From Trichomonas vaginalis G3 (taxonomy: Eukaryota > Parabasalia > Trichomonadida > Trichomonadidae): DNA of 64,000 bases. Where the stretch lies: NCBI RefSeq assembly GCF_026262505.1, contig NC_067204.1, positions 682,001 through 746,000 of the forward strand. The letters are read 5' to 3'. The position numbers and the translations under genes are program-made. The stretch's first letter is position 1, and every line of letters starts with the position of its first letter. Below, piece by piece: positions 55,495 to 64,000 of this stretch. The notes under the pieces are model-generated. The model saw nothing but the letters and a program-made list of their open reading frames with translations, was not told where the DNA came from and searched no databases.

Positions 55495-55731
55495 TTATAA
55501 CTCTCTTCCTTTATCCAACTCTTCTAACTTCTTCTTAAGTTCAGCAATGTTGTCCTCATGAAGTTTAATCTTCCTTAATATACCTTCTCTATCTAATGGT
55601 TGCTTTATCTTTCTAAACTGAACTCTACCATCCTTCATAGTATGAATGTAAAAACCTTCTGGAATAGTTCCTGATTTAATGTATTCTACCAAAAACTTTT
55701 GTTTCATTGCTTCAGTGACTTTATTTGTCAT
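55495..55731 (-). CDS. small conserved protein, 78 aa (copy of 22239-22481)
   Basis: Same as the B gene except for a few residues near the C-terminus (LEELDKGREL at the end). The ATG at 55731 is preferred. Beta hairpin followed by coiled coil; function unknown. Confidence 0.7.
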   Translation of the reverse strand: MTNKVTEAMKQKFLVEYIKSGTIPEGFYIHTMKDGRVQFRKIKQPLDREGILRKIKLHEDNIAELKKKLEELDKGREL

Positions 55732-55779
55732 TTCAATCAAATAAAAATTTTAATATTAAATAAAAATAACGTTATTTTT

Positions 55780-56205
55780 TCAGTAAGGAAACGCAGGAGT
55801 TTTACGATTTATTTGAGGAGTAGGTTCTGGTTTAAATGTTGGAGTCGGTTTAGGAGTTGACTTTTGAACAGGAGTTTGTACTTCCATAGGTTCAGGAGTC
55901 ATTGAAGGTGTTGGAGTTTGTTTAACTTCAGCTACTTCAGTATTATTTACAACATTTGCTTTATTTCTTTTCAACATCATAACTGCTCCTGCTGTAGCTA
56001 GCAAACCTAGTGGGAGACCATATTTTATATAAGGACTTGACCAAATGCTATTTTTGACAGGAGCTGGTGGAACACCTAACCTTGGTGAGACTGCTCTTTG
56101 CCATTGTGCAGCTCGTAAGAAATATTCAATAGGTGCTCCATAATCGTTTGGTAAAGTTTGTTTCATAGATGGTGAAGGTTCACGAGAGCTTGATGAAGAA
56201 CTCAT
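55780..56205 (-). CDS. single-pass membrane, proline-rich protein, 141 aa
   Basis: Copy of B's 22529-22987 with the same membrane segment (YGLPLGLLATAGAVMML). The proline-rich repeat is 11 residues shorter, a typical repeat-length difference. Minor capsid or membrane role inferred from position. Confidence 0.7.
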   Translation of the reverse strand: MSSSSSSREPSPSMKQTLPNDYGAPIEYFLRAAQWQRAVSPRLGVPPAPVKNSIWSSPYIKYGLPLGLLATAGAVMMLKRNKANVVNNTEVAEVKQTPTPSMTPEPMEVQTPVQKSTPKPTPTFKPEPTPQINRKTPAFPY

Positions 56206-56235
56206 TTATAAGCTTTAAAAATAAACGTTCATCCT

Positions 56236-57810
56236 TTATTCCTCACTGTCGTCCGTAGCTAAGTTATAGTCATCTAATCTTATTATTGGGATTCCATTAG
56301 CACGCACCTGAATGGCAAAGCAACAATCCCTCATAAATCCAATAAGTGGCTTTGGTACATTTTCAGTTGCTAGTTCAATAGGTCCTTTAACAGACAATTT
56401 GTATGTTATTGGAGCAGTAGATGTTTGACCTTGCTGGAAGCAAAAGTCCACTTCTGTTGGAAAACCACATAAGAAATGTGTGTTGTCATAGCTATCCCAT
56501 TTATGTTCCACACTACCATCATCCACCAATGACCTCATAACATCTTCATTAAATCCTATCATATCATTGTTTGTATTGCAGGCGTTCGCAACCATTTCAT
56601 AAAATACAGGTCCATATGATTTTTCAGGTTCTGCAGGCATATTTCCATAAGCTCCCATGGAAAGCTGAAGATATTTAAACTTAGGGTTCTCAAAATTAAC
56701 ATAATAGTTGTCTTTCTTTCTAAATAGTGCCCAAATACTTTTAACATTAATAGGCGTATAAGCTGCTGTAAATGTTGCACTTGAACTATCTGTATTCTTT
56801 GAGAATGAACCGTCCATAGGAATCCAATCCATAACTTTAACAGGAAAACATAAAGCCTCGTTTGTATAATGTTCTACAAGTTCTGTATAAATGTTAGGGT
56901 CTAAAGAGAATGACTTTGGATGAATGAAACATTCATTAAAATCCATCTTTGTTCGAAATAGTTGCTGGGTTACAGTTGTAATAGTAACTGTTCCACTAGC
57001 TTCTACTGCCTTCGTTATCATAGTGAATGGTTCATTCCATGGAACAAATTTATTTGTCGGTGGATTTGAATCTGAAGCAAATGCAACTTTAAGAGTTGGA
57101 TTGAAAGCAATGATATCATTTACAGATATAGATGTGCATTGTAAGGCGTCGCTACTGAACTTTACTTTAAGCTGAATGTTTCCTGCAAAAGCTGGAATAA
57201 ATCGAATAGCTTCTAATGGAAGGAATCTTCTAACAGGAATTCTTAAACGAAGCTTAAAATCAAATGATTTTCCTGCTGTAATTGGACCACTAACAATTTG
57301 TCCTGTTCTGCATGTTCCCGAATGACTCCATACATCTTCATGTCGAGTCTTTGAGAAAACATCTACTTTCTTTATTTGTTCGGTAGTTTGTGAGTTTGAA
57401 GTTATATATGCTTCTTCTCTTGCGTTGTCTTGAGAATATACGATACGACCATTTGCAAGGATTTGATATCCAGCAACTGCATAGAAAGCGTCATCGAAAC
57501 CAATCCAAAATCCTGGTGGGTTTGTTTTATTGGAACCTGAACCAATTTCTTTATCTACAATAAATTGACCTTCCATTTTATACGTAATGAATGTATTGTA
57601 AAGGTCCAACATATTTTCACCAGGAGGTGAGAGATTGAATGTTACCCATGTGTTATCTTTAGCAGTTCCAGGTTGTGATGGAATCTTTGCGTCAGAATAT
57701 TTTCTATTAGTGTCACCAATTTGAACTGCATTGTCTATGATATCGAAATATGAGCGAATCTGATGAATATGCTCTGCTGGAGTAAATTCGTTTAACTGTT
57801 CGTTCTGCAT
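56236..57810 (-). CDS. major capsid protein of element C, 524 aa
   Basis: Nearly identical to B's 23011-24588 along almost the whole length, differing mainly at the C-terminus (LDDYNLATDDSEE here). The frame is open. Double-jelly-roll type by length, strand pattern and neighbours. Confidence 0.75.
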   Translation of the reverse strand: MQNEQLNEFTPAEHIHQIRSYFDIIDNAVQIGDTNRKYSDAKIPSQPGTAKDNTWVTFNLSPPGENMLDLYNTFITYKMEGQFIVDKEIGSGSNKTNPPGFWIGFDDAFYAVAGYQILANGRIVYSQDNAREEAYITSNSQTTEQIKKVDVFSKTRHEDVWSHSGTCRTGQIVSGPITAGKSFDFKLRLRIPVRRFLPLEAIRFIPAFAGNIQLKVKFSSDALQCTSISVNDIIAFNPTLKVAFASDSNPPTNKFVPWNEPFTMITKAVEASGTVTITTVTQQLFRTKMDFNECFIHPKSFSLDPNIYTELVEHYTNEALCFPVKVMDWIPMDGSFSKNTDSSSATFTAAYTPINVKSIWALFRKKDNYYVNFENPKFKYLQLSMGAYGNMPAEPEKSYGPVFYEMVANACNTNNDMIGFNEDVMRSLVDDGSVEHKWDSYDNTHFLCGFPTEVDFCFQQGQTSTAPITYKLSVKGPIELATENVPKPLIGFMRDCCFAIQVRANGIPIIRLDDYNLATDDSEE

Positions 57811-57837
57811 GTATTTACTTCGGATAAAAATATCTAT

Positions 57838-58266
57838 TTACTTCATTATTCTCACTCTTCTTCTTGGCATTCGTGGTGGAAGTTGTTTCTTGACATTTTC
57901 AATGAACTGTACATTCTCTTTTGTCTCAACTTCTTTCACTGGTGGGTCAGGGTTCTTTGACTCGGTTTGTTTTTCAATGAAATTCACGAACTTTGCAATA
58001 AGCTCTTGGTTCGTTATTGAAAGTACATCTGGCTTCTTTTCTTCTGTTCTTTTCTCAGTTTGAACAGAAGGTTTTATATGGGCTTCGTGGACTTCACCCT
58101 TGCCATACACCTTAATGTTGTCGCTTTCTGCATTCGCTAATGGAACCTTTCTTTTTCTTACGTATATTTTACCATCTTTACTCTGACTTACGTAATAGAA
58201 AGGATGTTGTATTCCTCTTGCGTCATTTAATATAATAGACTCTCGCTCTGATTTTGACAAGCTCAT
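57838..58266 (-). CDS. small basic virion-type protein, 142 aa
   Basis: MSLSKSERESIILNDARGIQ, then YYVSQSKDGKIYVRKRKVPL, a disordered linker, a helix (SITNQELIAKFVNFIEKQ) and a basic C-terminus (PRMPRRRVRIMK). The basic ends and position between capsid and penton suggest a capsid-linked or DNA-binding protein; no family recognised. It is open here and broken in element B. Confidence 0.7.
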   Translation of the reverse strand: MSLSKSERESIILNDARGIQHPFYYVSQSKDGKIYVRKRKVPLANAESDNIKVYGKGEVHEAHIKPSVQTEKRTEEKKPDVLSITNQELIAKFVNFIEKQTESKNPDPPVKEVETKENVQFIENVKKQLPPRMPRRRVRIMK

Positions 58267-58311
58267 TTTACATCGGTTAAAGTTTTAATTTTGTTTTTTA
58301 TCTGCAGTCAA

Positions 58312-58572
58312 ATGACTCAGACAAGCCCTACGGACAAGACCCAAGGGGTCATAGATGTTGAAGCATTGAAGAAAGAAATTCGTGAGCAAATTTTATCCGA
58401 ACTGAAGGAACAAAAACAAGAACAAAAGCCAGAGAGACCAAAGAGAAAACTTAGTGAAAAACAACTTGCTGCATTAGCTGCTGGAAGACAAAAGAACCCA
58501 CGTTTGCTGGCGAAGAAAGCTAGAGAAGAAGCTGAAGCAAAAGCTAAAGAAGCTGAAGCAAAGAAAGAGTAA
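58312..58572 (+). CDS. charged helical protein, 86 aa
   Basis: MTQTSPTDKTQGVIDVEALK then strongly charged helix with RKLSEKQLAALAAGRQKNPR and an AKAKEAEAKKE tail, histone-tail-like. The ATG at 58312 is chosen over a TTG extension. It contains a 26-bp double-hairpin insert near the start. It may bind DNA in the particle; inference. Confidence 0.7.
   Translation: MTQTSPTDKTQGVIDVEALKKEIREQILSELKEQKQEQKPERPKRKLSEKQLAALAAGRQKNPRLLAKKAREEAEAKAKEAEAKKE
58325..58350. repeat. 26-bp double-hairpin insert
   Basis: GCCC-TAC-GGAC (one non-pair that is a G-T wobble on the other strand), spacer AA, GACCC-AAG-GGGTC: 4-3-4/2/5-3-5 geometry. Confidence 0.75.
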
Positions 58573-58596
58573 ATGGTTTATTTTTATCCGAATTAA

Positions 58597-59448
58597 ATGT
58601 ATAGACAAATACCTTTATCTGTTGCGTTCAGTAGTGAAAACCCTGACGTCAAAATAAAGGGGAACAGAGTAACGTTTAAGTTTCCAACAGACTGGATTGT
58701 GAACATAAATGAAGAGAAGTACATTGGCATAACATCTATGTATATAACACGTGCTTTCAGAAAGGTTGACTTTATACTTCAAGTCGAGATAGAAAATGAC
58801 GAACAGTCTTTAAGCGCCCAAAACATTCACATATACAAATACTTTAAAGACGATACAACATTGTTGCAATGTATGATTTCATTTAATGAATGTTCGAGAA
58901 AAAGTTCAACATTGAAGTACAAACTTTACAGCCTTTACGTGAGTTTCTTGCACAACTGAAAGAAGAAGGTAGTCAGCCACAACTTATAGACTTTCATTAT
59001 GAATTTAATGAAAATGAAGATGGAACTCATGACTGTCAGTTTTGTATTCTCACCATTCAATGAAGTAGCTAAAAGAAAAAAATCCATTACGTATAAGATT
59101 TCAAATCTCTGAACCAATGATGATTTCAAGAATGTTTTCAATTATGATGCAATGCTTCCGAGGAAAAATGAATTTTCAAAGATTGTAACACCTGGCATTT
59201 GGGATAGAAAGCAAGCTATATTATATTCAAACTTAAGTAAGGGAGTTGAAAATGAGTTCATTGGTCATACAAGAACTTCACCACTTCCTAACCCTAAATA
59301 CTATAAATTAACTGGCTTCAATCGTGAGTTTTGGATAGACATGTTCTCCACTCATGACCATAACTGCCCAGTGTTCTTACCTCCAGACCATAAGGACTGT
59401 CTCTACATTGAAGCACAACTCTTAAACTCTACCATCGCAGTATTGTAA
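58597..59448 (+). pseudogene. penton-like minor capsid gene of element C (fossil, broken)
   Basis: Copy of B's 25370-26224. Both ends are highly similar (RVTFKFPTDWIVNINEEKY; GIWDRKQAILYSN; CLYIEAQLLNSTI). Short patches differ by many silent changes, which suggests exchange with other copies. Broken, about three or four breaks. Confidence 0.7.
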
Positions 59449-59498
59449 AATCTACGCTAGTTTTATTTTTTTCTGAAAATTTTATTTGAGTGAAAGGC

Positions 59499-60065
59499 AT
59501 GGAAGGTGAAGGACATTGGCAAACACTCGAACATGACAATGACTATGAAATCTTTTCAGAGTACCCTTATCCAATTAGACGTATAAGCAATAAAAGAGTT
59601 GTTAGTGAGTTTGACCAAGGAGATGGTTATATTTGTGTAAATTTAAACAAACACAAGCTGATGAAACATAGAATAGTTGCAGAAACTTTCATTCCGAACC
59701 CTGAAGGACTTCGTGAAGTAGACCATATAAACAGAGACAGAGGAGACTTTCATATCTCGAACTTAAGATGGACGACAAGAAGAGAAAACATGAGAAATAT
59801 TTCTGGTTCAAATGGCTATTGGTTTGACATTGTTGACTCTCTTCCTGAAGACGCTGTTGAAATTATACAATACTCATATCACACGTTAGAGAACTACTAC
59901 TATGTCCCAAGTGAAGATGCCTTTTACTATTTCATGGGAACTCAATACAGACGAATGAATGTCTTAAGACAGTATAACAAAGATTATATAAACATTACAG
60001 ATGTAGAAGGAAGAAGAACAAAGCTGTCTATTGCAAAGTTTAAGAGAGACAATGGTTATACATAA
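59499..60065 (+). CDS. HNH homing-type endonuclease, 188 aa, absent from element B
   Basis: Starts MEGEGHWQTLEHDNDYEIFS, a NUMOD4-like opening, with KLMKHRIVAETFIPNPEG, then the HNH core VDHINRDRGDFHISNLRWTT and RENMRN. This is the standard plan of phage and large-virus HNH endonucleases that cut DNA at specific sites and spread by homing. The C-terminal 90 residues hold a repeated short module (YYYVPSEDAFYYFMG, then INITDVEGRRTKLSI) probably for DNA recognition. The ATG at 59499 is chosen over a GTG. It lies between penton and polymerase, where B has only a short spacer. Confidence 0.85.
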   Translation: MEGEGHWQTLEHDNDYEIFSEYPYPIRRISNKRVVSEFDQGDGYICVNLNKHKLMKHRIVAETFIPNPEGLREVDHINRDRGDFHISNLRWTTRRENMRNISGSNGYWFDIVDSLPEDAVEIIQYSYHTLENYYYVPSEDAFYYFMGTQYRRMNVLRQYNKDYINITDVEGRRTKLSIAKFKRDNGYT

Positions 60066-60132
60066 ATGACAAAAATATATGACCTCATTATTTTTATCAC
60101 GAATGACCTCATTGCTGACAAAAATAAATGAC

Positions 60133-62486
60133 CTCAGAACTTCAACTTACGAATAAAGCTTGTTTTAGTCGTTATTGAGAAGTTAAACTTTTCAGCAAAG
60201 CAAGGACTAGAAGACTTACATAAGTCAAATCCAATCTCTTGACCGTCATAAGTGCTTTGTAAAGTTTCATTAAACTGAACTCAGAGTCTTTGTCATATGT
60301 TCCAACAGGTATGTGAATGTTCTTATCTTCATTGTAATAGCATTGTATAGCTTCAGGAAACATTTCATTTGCTGTTAAAGCAAGGACGTCTTGTTTGACA
60401 CCTTTGCAACGTGCATGGAATGCAACTTCATTTAAATCGTTAGTGAGTAAGTCTATGTAAGTCTTCTTTCCACAAAATATTGACTTGTATGCTAAACTTT
60501 GTTTTCCAGGTGTTATTTCTGCGAAGTCAGAATGAAATTGACCAAGGTTCTTTCCTATAAGTTTGCGACCGTATCTCTTCTTAAACTCTGCTGCAAGCTT
60601 TGGTATGTCTTCATTGAAAATATGCATGCTATCACAGTCCTGGTAAAATATTTGAAGTCCCATATCTTCAGCAGTACAGAATACTTCACACATTATTCTC
60701 TTCGACATAGATAGAATATTAACACCAAGTGGACAGAAGTTAAAGTGTCTGCAAATGCTTTTCGTTAGCTTGAAAATAGTTTTATCTGAACCATCCAAAC
60801 CTTCGAACTTCACTATATGGTTGTAGTTTCTGATGGCATATCTTATAGCATCTTTGTCATTTACTATGGTTATTTTTGACTCAATAGGAGATAGAATAGT
60901 TTTGCCATAAATACTGTTCAGAATGAGCTTTATATTTTCTTGCAAAGGATTTCCTTCTTTCTTATACTTTAACCTTAACTCAAAAACTTCTTTAACTTCA
61001 TCTCTTATTCTAATATCTCTGTTTCCATCGTAATAGTATCCTTGCAACACTTCACATTTGACACCTTGATATTTTATGAGGTCTTGTAATGTTATATGGT
61101 CAACATACATTAAACAGCAAGTGTTTGAACTTCTGGGAACGTTAAGTTCTGGATTTAGTTCAGGGTCACAAACTATTAAAGGAAAGTGTCTATGTATTCC
61201 AATCTCTGTTATCTTAATGAGAACAAAGAAGCCAGACATAAACTTTTCACCAATGGGTTCCTTTTGGTCGTCATCGAATAAATGTCTCATGAGATACTCT
61301 GTGCTTAACATCTCATCCTTCAATACTTTTGGAATTCCTTCTAAAGTATACAATCTTGCAATTGCTGATGGATATAATGAAACAGCGTCGAAGTCAGCAA
61401 TGAGTTTCTTTTCGCTCTTTTGTTTCATGTTATCTGACAACATACATCTTCCACCTTGAATGCATCTCGAAATAAATTCTCTTGGTTTATTTGAGAGGTC
61501 ATATAAATTTCCATTCGGGAAGTACACTCTGTTCTCAAATAATTTGTTAGCAATTGAACAAATACTAACGTAGTCATAAACGTTTAAATCAAATTCTTTC
61601 AATATGTCATTGCGGAACTTTACAAAACCTTCTCTTAAAATTCTTACATCTTGTTTGCAGTAAAACGTGCTATATTTTTCTAAGTCGAAGTGGTTCTCAT
61701 CTATTCTGCAACCTTTGATGGAATCTATGTTTTTCATGAACGTTTCATATCTTACAAACTTACATGCTTCAGAAATGACACCAGTTCTGTTGTCATTTGC
61801 TAACAAAACACTGCTGTAGTAGTTGTATGGAAATACTTCTTTCGGTCCTGTTTGTAAGTTAAACATAGCAGGAAATAGTTTAAGCTTCTTATTTATAACA
61901 CTGTAAGAGTCTTTTATAATAATTGCCCTTCCTTTATATAAGCCAGTTATTTGCATTGTTCGTGAACCTTTAATGATGGGAGTTCCTTTCACTTCTGTCA
62001 TGTGTCTTAAGATGAAGTTTATATCATAGCTGAGGTTATGGAAATATATTAAACTCTTGTCAGGAAGTCGTTCCAAAAATTCTGTTGCACAGTTCTGACC
62101 CCAAATGCTTTCACTCACTGAACCATCTTCACTGTCGTAACAGATGTTAAAAGCTTTATGAAAGCCATCGGTACTGCACTCAAAGTCAGCAAAGAAAACG
62201 TGCTCAGGAATGAACTTGCACTTATTTTTATTTACTTCTTTTGACTCGGCTTTCTTCTTCAGTTGTACACAATACTTTGGAGCATATGTCAAATCTTTAA
62301 ATGGTGCAAGGTTCTGTTTATATAAGTCAGTCGTATATGTGAAAAGTTCTCCATAAGAAATAGGTTCGAAATATTTGCACTCCCACAATGTTTTCATAAC
62401 ATCCCATAACGGTGTTGTTCTATCATAACGAACTACATATTTATCTCTCTCTTTGTATAAATCTTCATTTGTTTCTCAATGTTCAT
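60133..62486 (-). pseudogene. protein-primed family B DNA polymerase of element C (fossil)
   Basis: Copy of B's 26285-28642 with all motifs: FADFECSTDG, YFHNLSYDINFIL, STFYCKQDVRIL, FDAVSLYPSAIARL, LILNSIYGKTIL and YQDCDSMHIF. Motif C reads DCDS against DTDS in B; both keep the two aspartates. Identity to B falls in patches. Broken, about two breaks. Confidence 0.8.
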
Positions 62487-63878
62487 TCCACCACAAGCTT
62501 TGAGAATTTCTATATAGTTGCGAATGAAATATGTTGTCATTGGTAATCTTTCGTTTAGCATGTAGTGGTCTTCAACAAGAAGTAAGTCAATAGTTCTAAC
62601 AGTTTCACATTCTTTTGGTATGTATCTCTTTATTTCATTATGTCTTGAGTCATTGAAATAACCAATGGTAACATTAAATGCTATACCTGTTGCGTCAGAA
62701 ATTTCTTGTACTTTACTTTGAGGAAAGTCTCTAACACGAATGACTTCTCTCATGTGGTCAATAGTTTCTTCATCTACTCCAGCCTGAATGCAAGCATAAA
62801 CGAAACAATTGTCTTCTGTCATAAGTGCTGCAGTTCTTTTGTTCAATTCATTGAAAATTTGGTAGCGTTCAAGATTTATAGGTAATGTGCAAAGATACTT
62901 CCAGAACTGACCGCTTCTCTTCTTATAAAACTTCTTTTCACCAATTTCATTCCAAAGCTCTATATGCTGTTTATCTCCTGTTTGTTAAGAGCTTTCAATA
63001 ATCTTTTCTGGTCTTTCTGTCAGTGTGCTTTCATCTCTATATGGTCGCTTCTGTGGCTTTCCTTTCTTAACATCTGACATCGTTAAGCCTTCATATTCTG
63101 TTAAATCATACATCTTTATTTCAGTAAGATTCTTTATGTTTGTCAAGAAGAAGTCATAGTGCATTTCAACAATACCTGCAGCATTTGCTTCTATCTCTGA
63201 TATAAAGTTCTCCTTCAAGAGCTGATGTAGTAATGTTCCAATATTATTGAGGTTTAACGTAGAACATTCATACTTTCCACCAAGTTTATAACATACCATC
63301 CATCTCTGTTGTGAGTTTATTTTAATCTTCTCTAAGAGTCTCATGAAAACCTTACCGAAATGTTTGTGTAAGTAGTCTCTGTTTGGTTCATCTAAAGCTT
63401 CGATGTTAAAGTCAATGAGTCTATTGCCTGACTTCACATTTCTCTTCCTATTCTCTTCATCTTTCTTTAACCATCTCTCACCTTCTTTTGGTTTGTCGTC
63501 AATGGAACGAATGACATCGTTAGCTTTGCGAACTTGTTCTATAGCACTTTTAAACATCTCTCTTCTCTGTTGTTTCAGTGTGTCGTCTCTTCTTCTTGTT
63601 TCACCAACGTTTGCATTTGTTATGTCAAACATTTCTCTTCTTACTTCATGAGGTACTGAACGTCTATGATATAAGTCAATAGCAACGTCATTTAAAGGAA
63701 ATGCTCTTGCATTTATGAACTCATGAATTCTATCATAACTTATTGCACCATTATAGTCATTGAGGATGTCAGCGAGTGCCTTTTTGTTTGTTGCGTAATG
63801 CTTTGCAACATCTATATTAGCTTCTGTAAGAAGTTGTTTTATTTCCGAGTGTTCTAACTTAGACAACTTCCGATACAT
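62476..63878 (-). pseudogene. polymerase-associated N-terminal gene of element C (fossil)
   Basis: Copy of B's 28632-30203. It has one 21-residue EVRREMFDITNANVGETR unit against three in B and lacks the 26-bp double-hairpin insert. The NCFVYACIQAG and LLLVEDHYMLNERLP region is present. Broken, about two breaks. Confidence 0.7.
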
Positions 63879-63969
63879 CTTTAGTAGGAAATAAAAAATA
63901 ATTTTTTTGAAAAAATTAGATTAGATTTTTTTAAGTTATTTTTCAAAATAATTTAATATTTTTATTTTA

Positions 63970-64000
63970 ATGAAACACATGCAAGATTGCAAGTTCTTTT
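63970..64000 (+). CDS. start of the gene equivalent to 30294 (cut by window edge)
   Basis: ATG followed by KHMQDCKFF, identical to the start of B's 30294 gene, with the same T-rich 90-bp divergent promoter region before it. The rest is outside the window. Confidence 0.7.
   Translation, partial: MKHMQDCKFF

Larger units (their letters stand above)
54811..64000. mobile_element. Polinton/Maverick element C, left part (right end outside window)
   Basis: The left end is AGTTAGTATACA, preceded by TTTGTA, which may be half of a 6-bp duplication. Gene order matches element B from its left end: small terminal gene, coiled-coil gene, membrane protein, capsid, two small genes, penton, polymerase, polymerase-associated gene. 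Identity to B is very high in the capsid and patchy elsewhere. It differs by one added HNH gene and a switched subterminal repeat. It is a fossil with about four or five breaks in the visible part. Confidence 0.9.

Noticed and set aside
1-64000. tRNA, rRNA or LTR retroelement
   Set aside because: No tRNA cloverleaf with the expected conserved bases, no rRNA core and no reverse transcriptase or LTR pair was seen on reading both strands; a covariance-model search would be needed to exclude small RNAs.

Overview
The window looks like nuclear DNA of a trichomonad (parabasalid) protist such as Trichomonas vaginalis. It is AT-rich and shows no introns. It is almost wholly built of Maverick/Polinton-type elements and Mutator-like (MULE) DNA transposons. 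The species call is inference from this mix and from base composition; no ordinary housekeeping gene is visible. A 100-base run of N at 21317-21416 marks an assembly gap.

Region 1 (1 to about 21.1 kb) is most of one capsid-bearing Polinton-like element, 'A', which enters from the left edge. It carries short virion-type genes, a probable major capsid gene, a packaging ATPase, a long fibre-like protein with a beta-propeller-like middle and a phage-type collar tip, a KilA-N regulator, a primase-SF3 helicase, an integrase and a family B polymerase. Large blocks of GGTCACC-type repeats flank the regulator and helicase. Several genes are broken, so A is a fossil, but the fibre, KilA-N and helicase frames are open.

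Region 2 (21598-43372) is a complete-length second element, 'B', of 21,775 bp. It has about 550-bp terminal inverted repeats, AG...CT ends and a 6-bp target duplication (CTCCGC). It sits inside a MULE transposase gene whose two halves lie at 21211-21591 and 43379-44231. B carries capsid, penton-like, protein-primed PolB, KilA-N, integrase, fibre and ATPase genes. About four genes are visibly broken. Palindromic GTTAGATCTAAC blocks lie near both ends and on both sides of one unknown gene.

Region 3 (43.4-54.8 kb) is a nest of plain DNA transposons: the 5' half of the first MULE; a second, decayed MULE (about 45.5-48.1 kb) interrupted by a 1,054-bp non-coding inverted-repeat element full of long hairpins; a perfect three-way-junction sequence; and a third MULE (48653-53957) with an intact transposase and a second, unrecognised gene.

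Region 4 (54811 to the right edge) is the left part of a third Polinton-like element, 'C'. It is a close relative of B with the same gene order and patchy divergence, plus one extra HNH endonuclease gene.

In A and B the genes fall into the usual Polinton set: replication (PolB, with primase-helicase in A), integration (integrase plus terminal repeats), virion formation (capsid, penton, ATPase, small basic or membrane proteins) and probable attachment fibres. The most unusual signals are a family of about 26-bp double-hairpin inserts scattered through A, B and C (with one clean presence/absence case between B and C), terminal and internal repeat blocks whose core sequence has switched between B and C, a fibre tip nearly identical between otherwise very divergent A and B, and the multi-hairpin 1-kb transposon.
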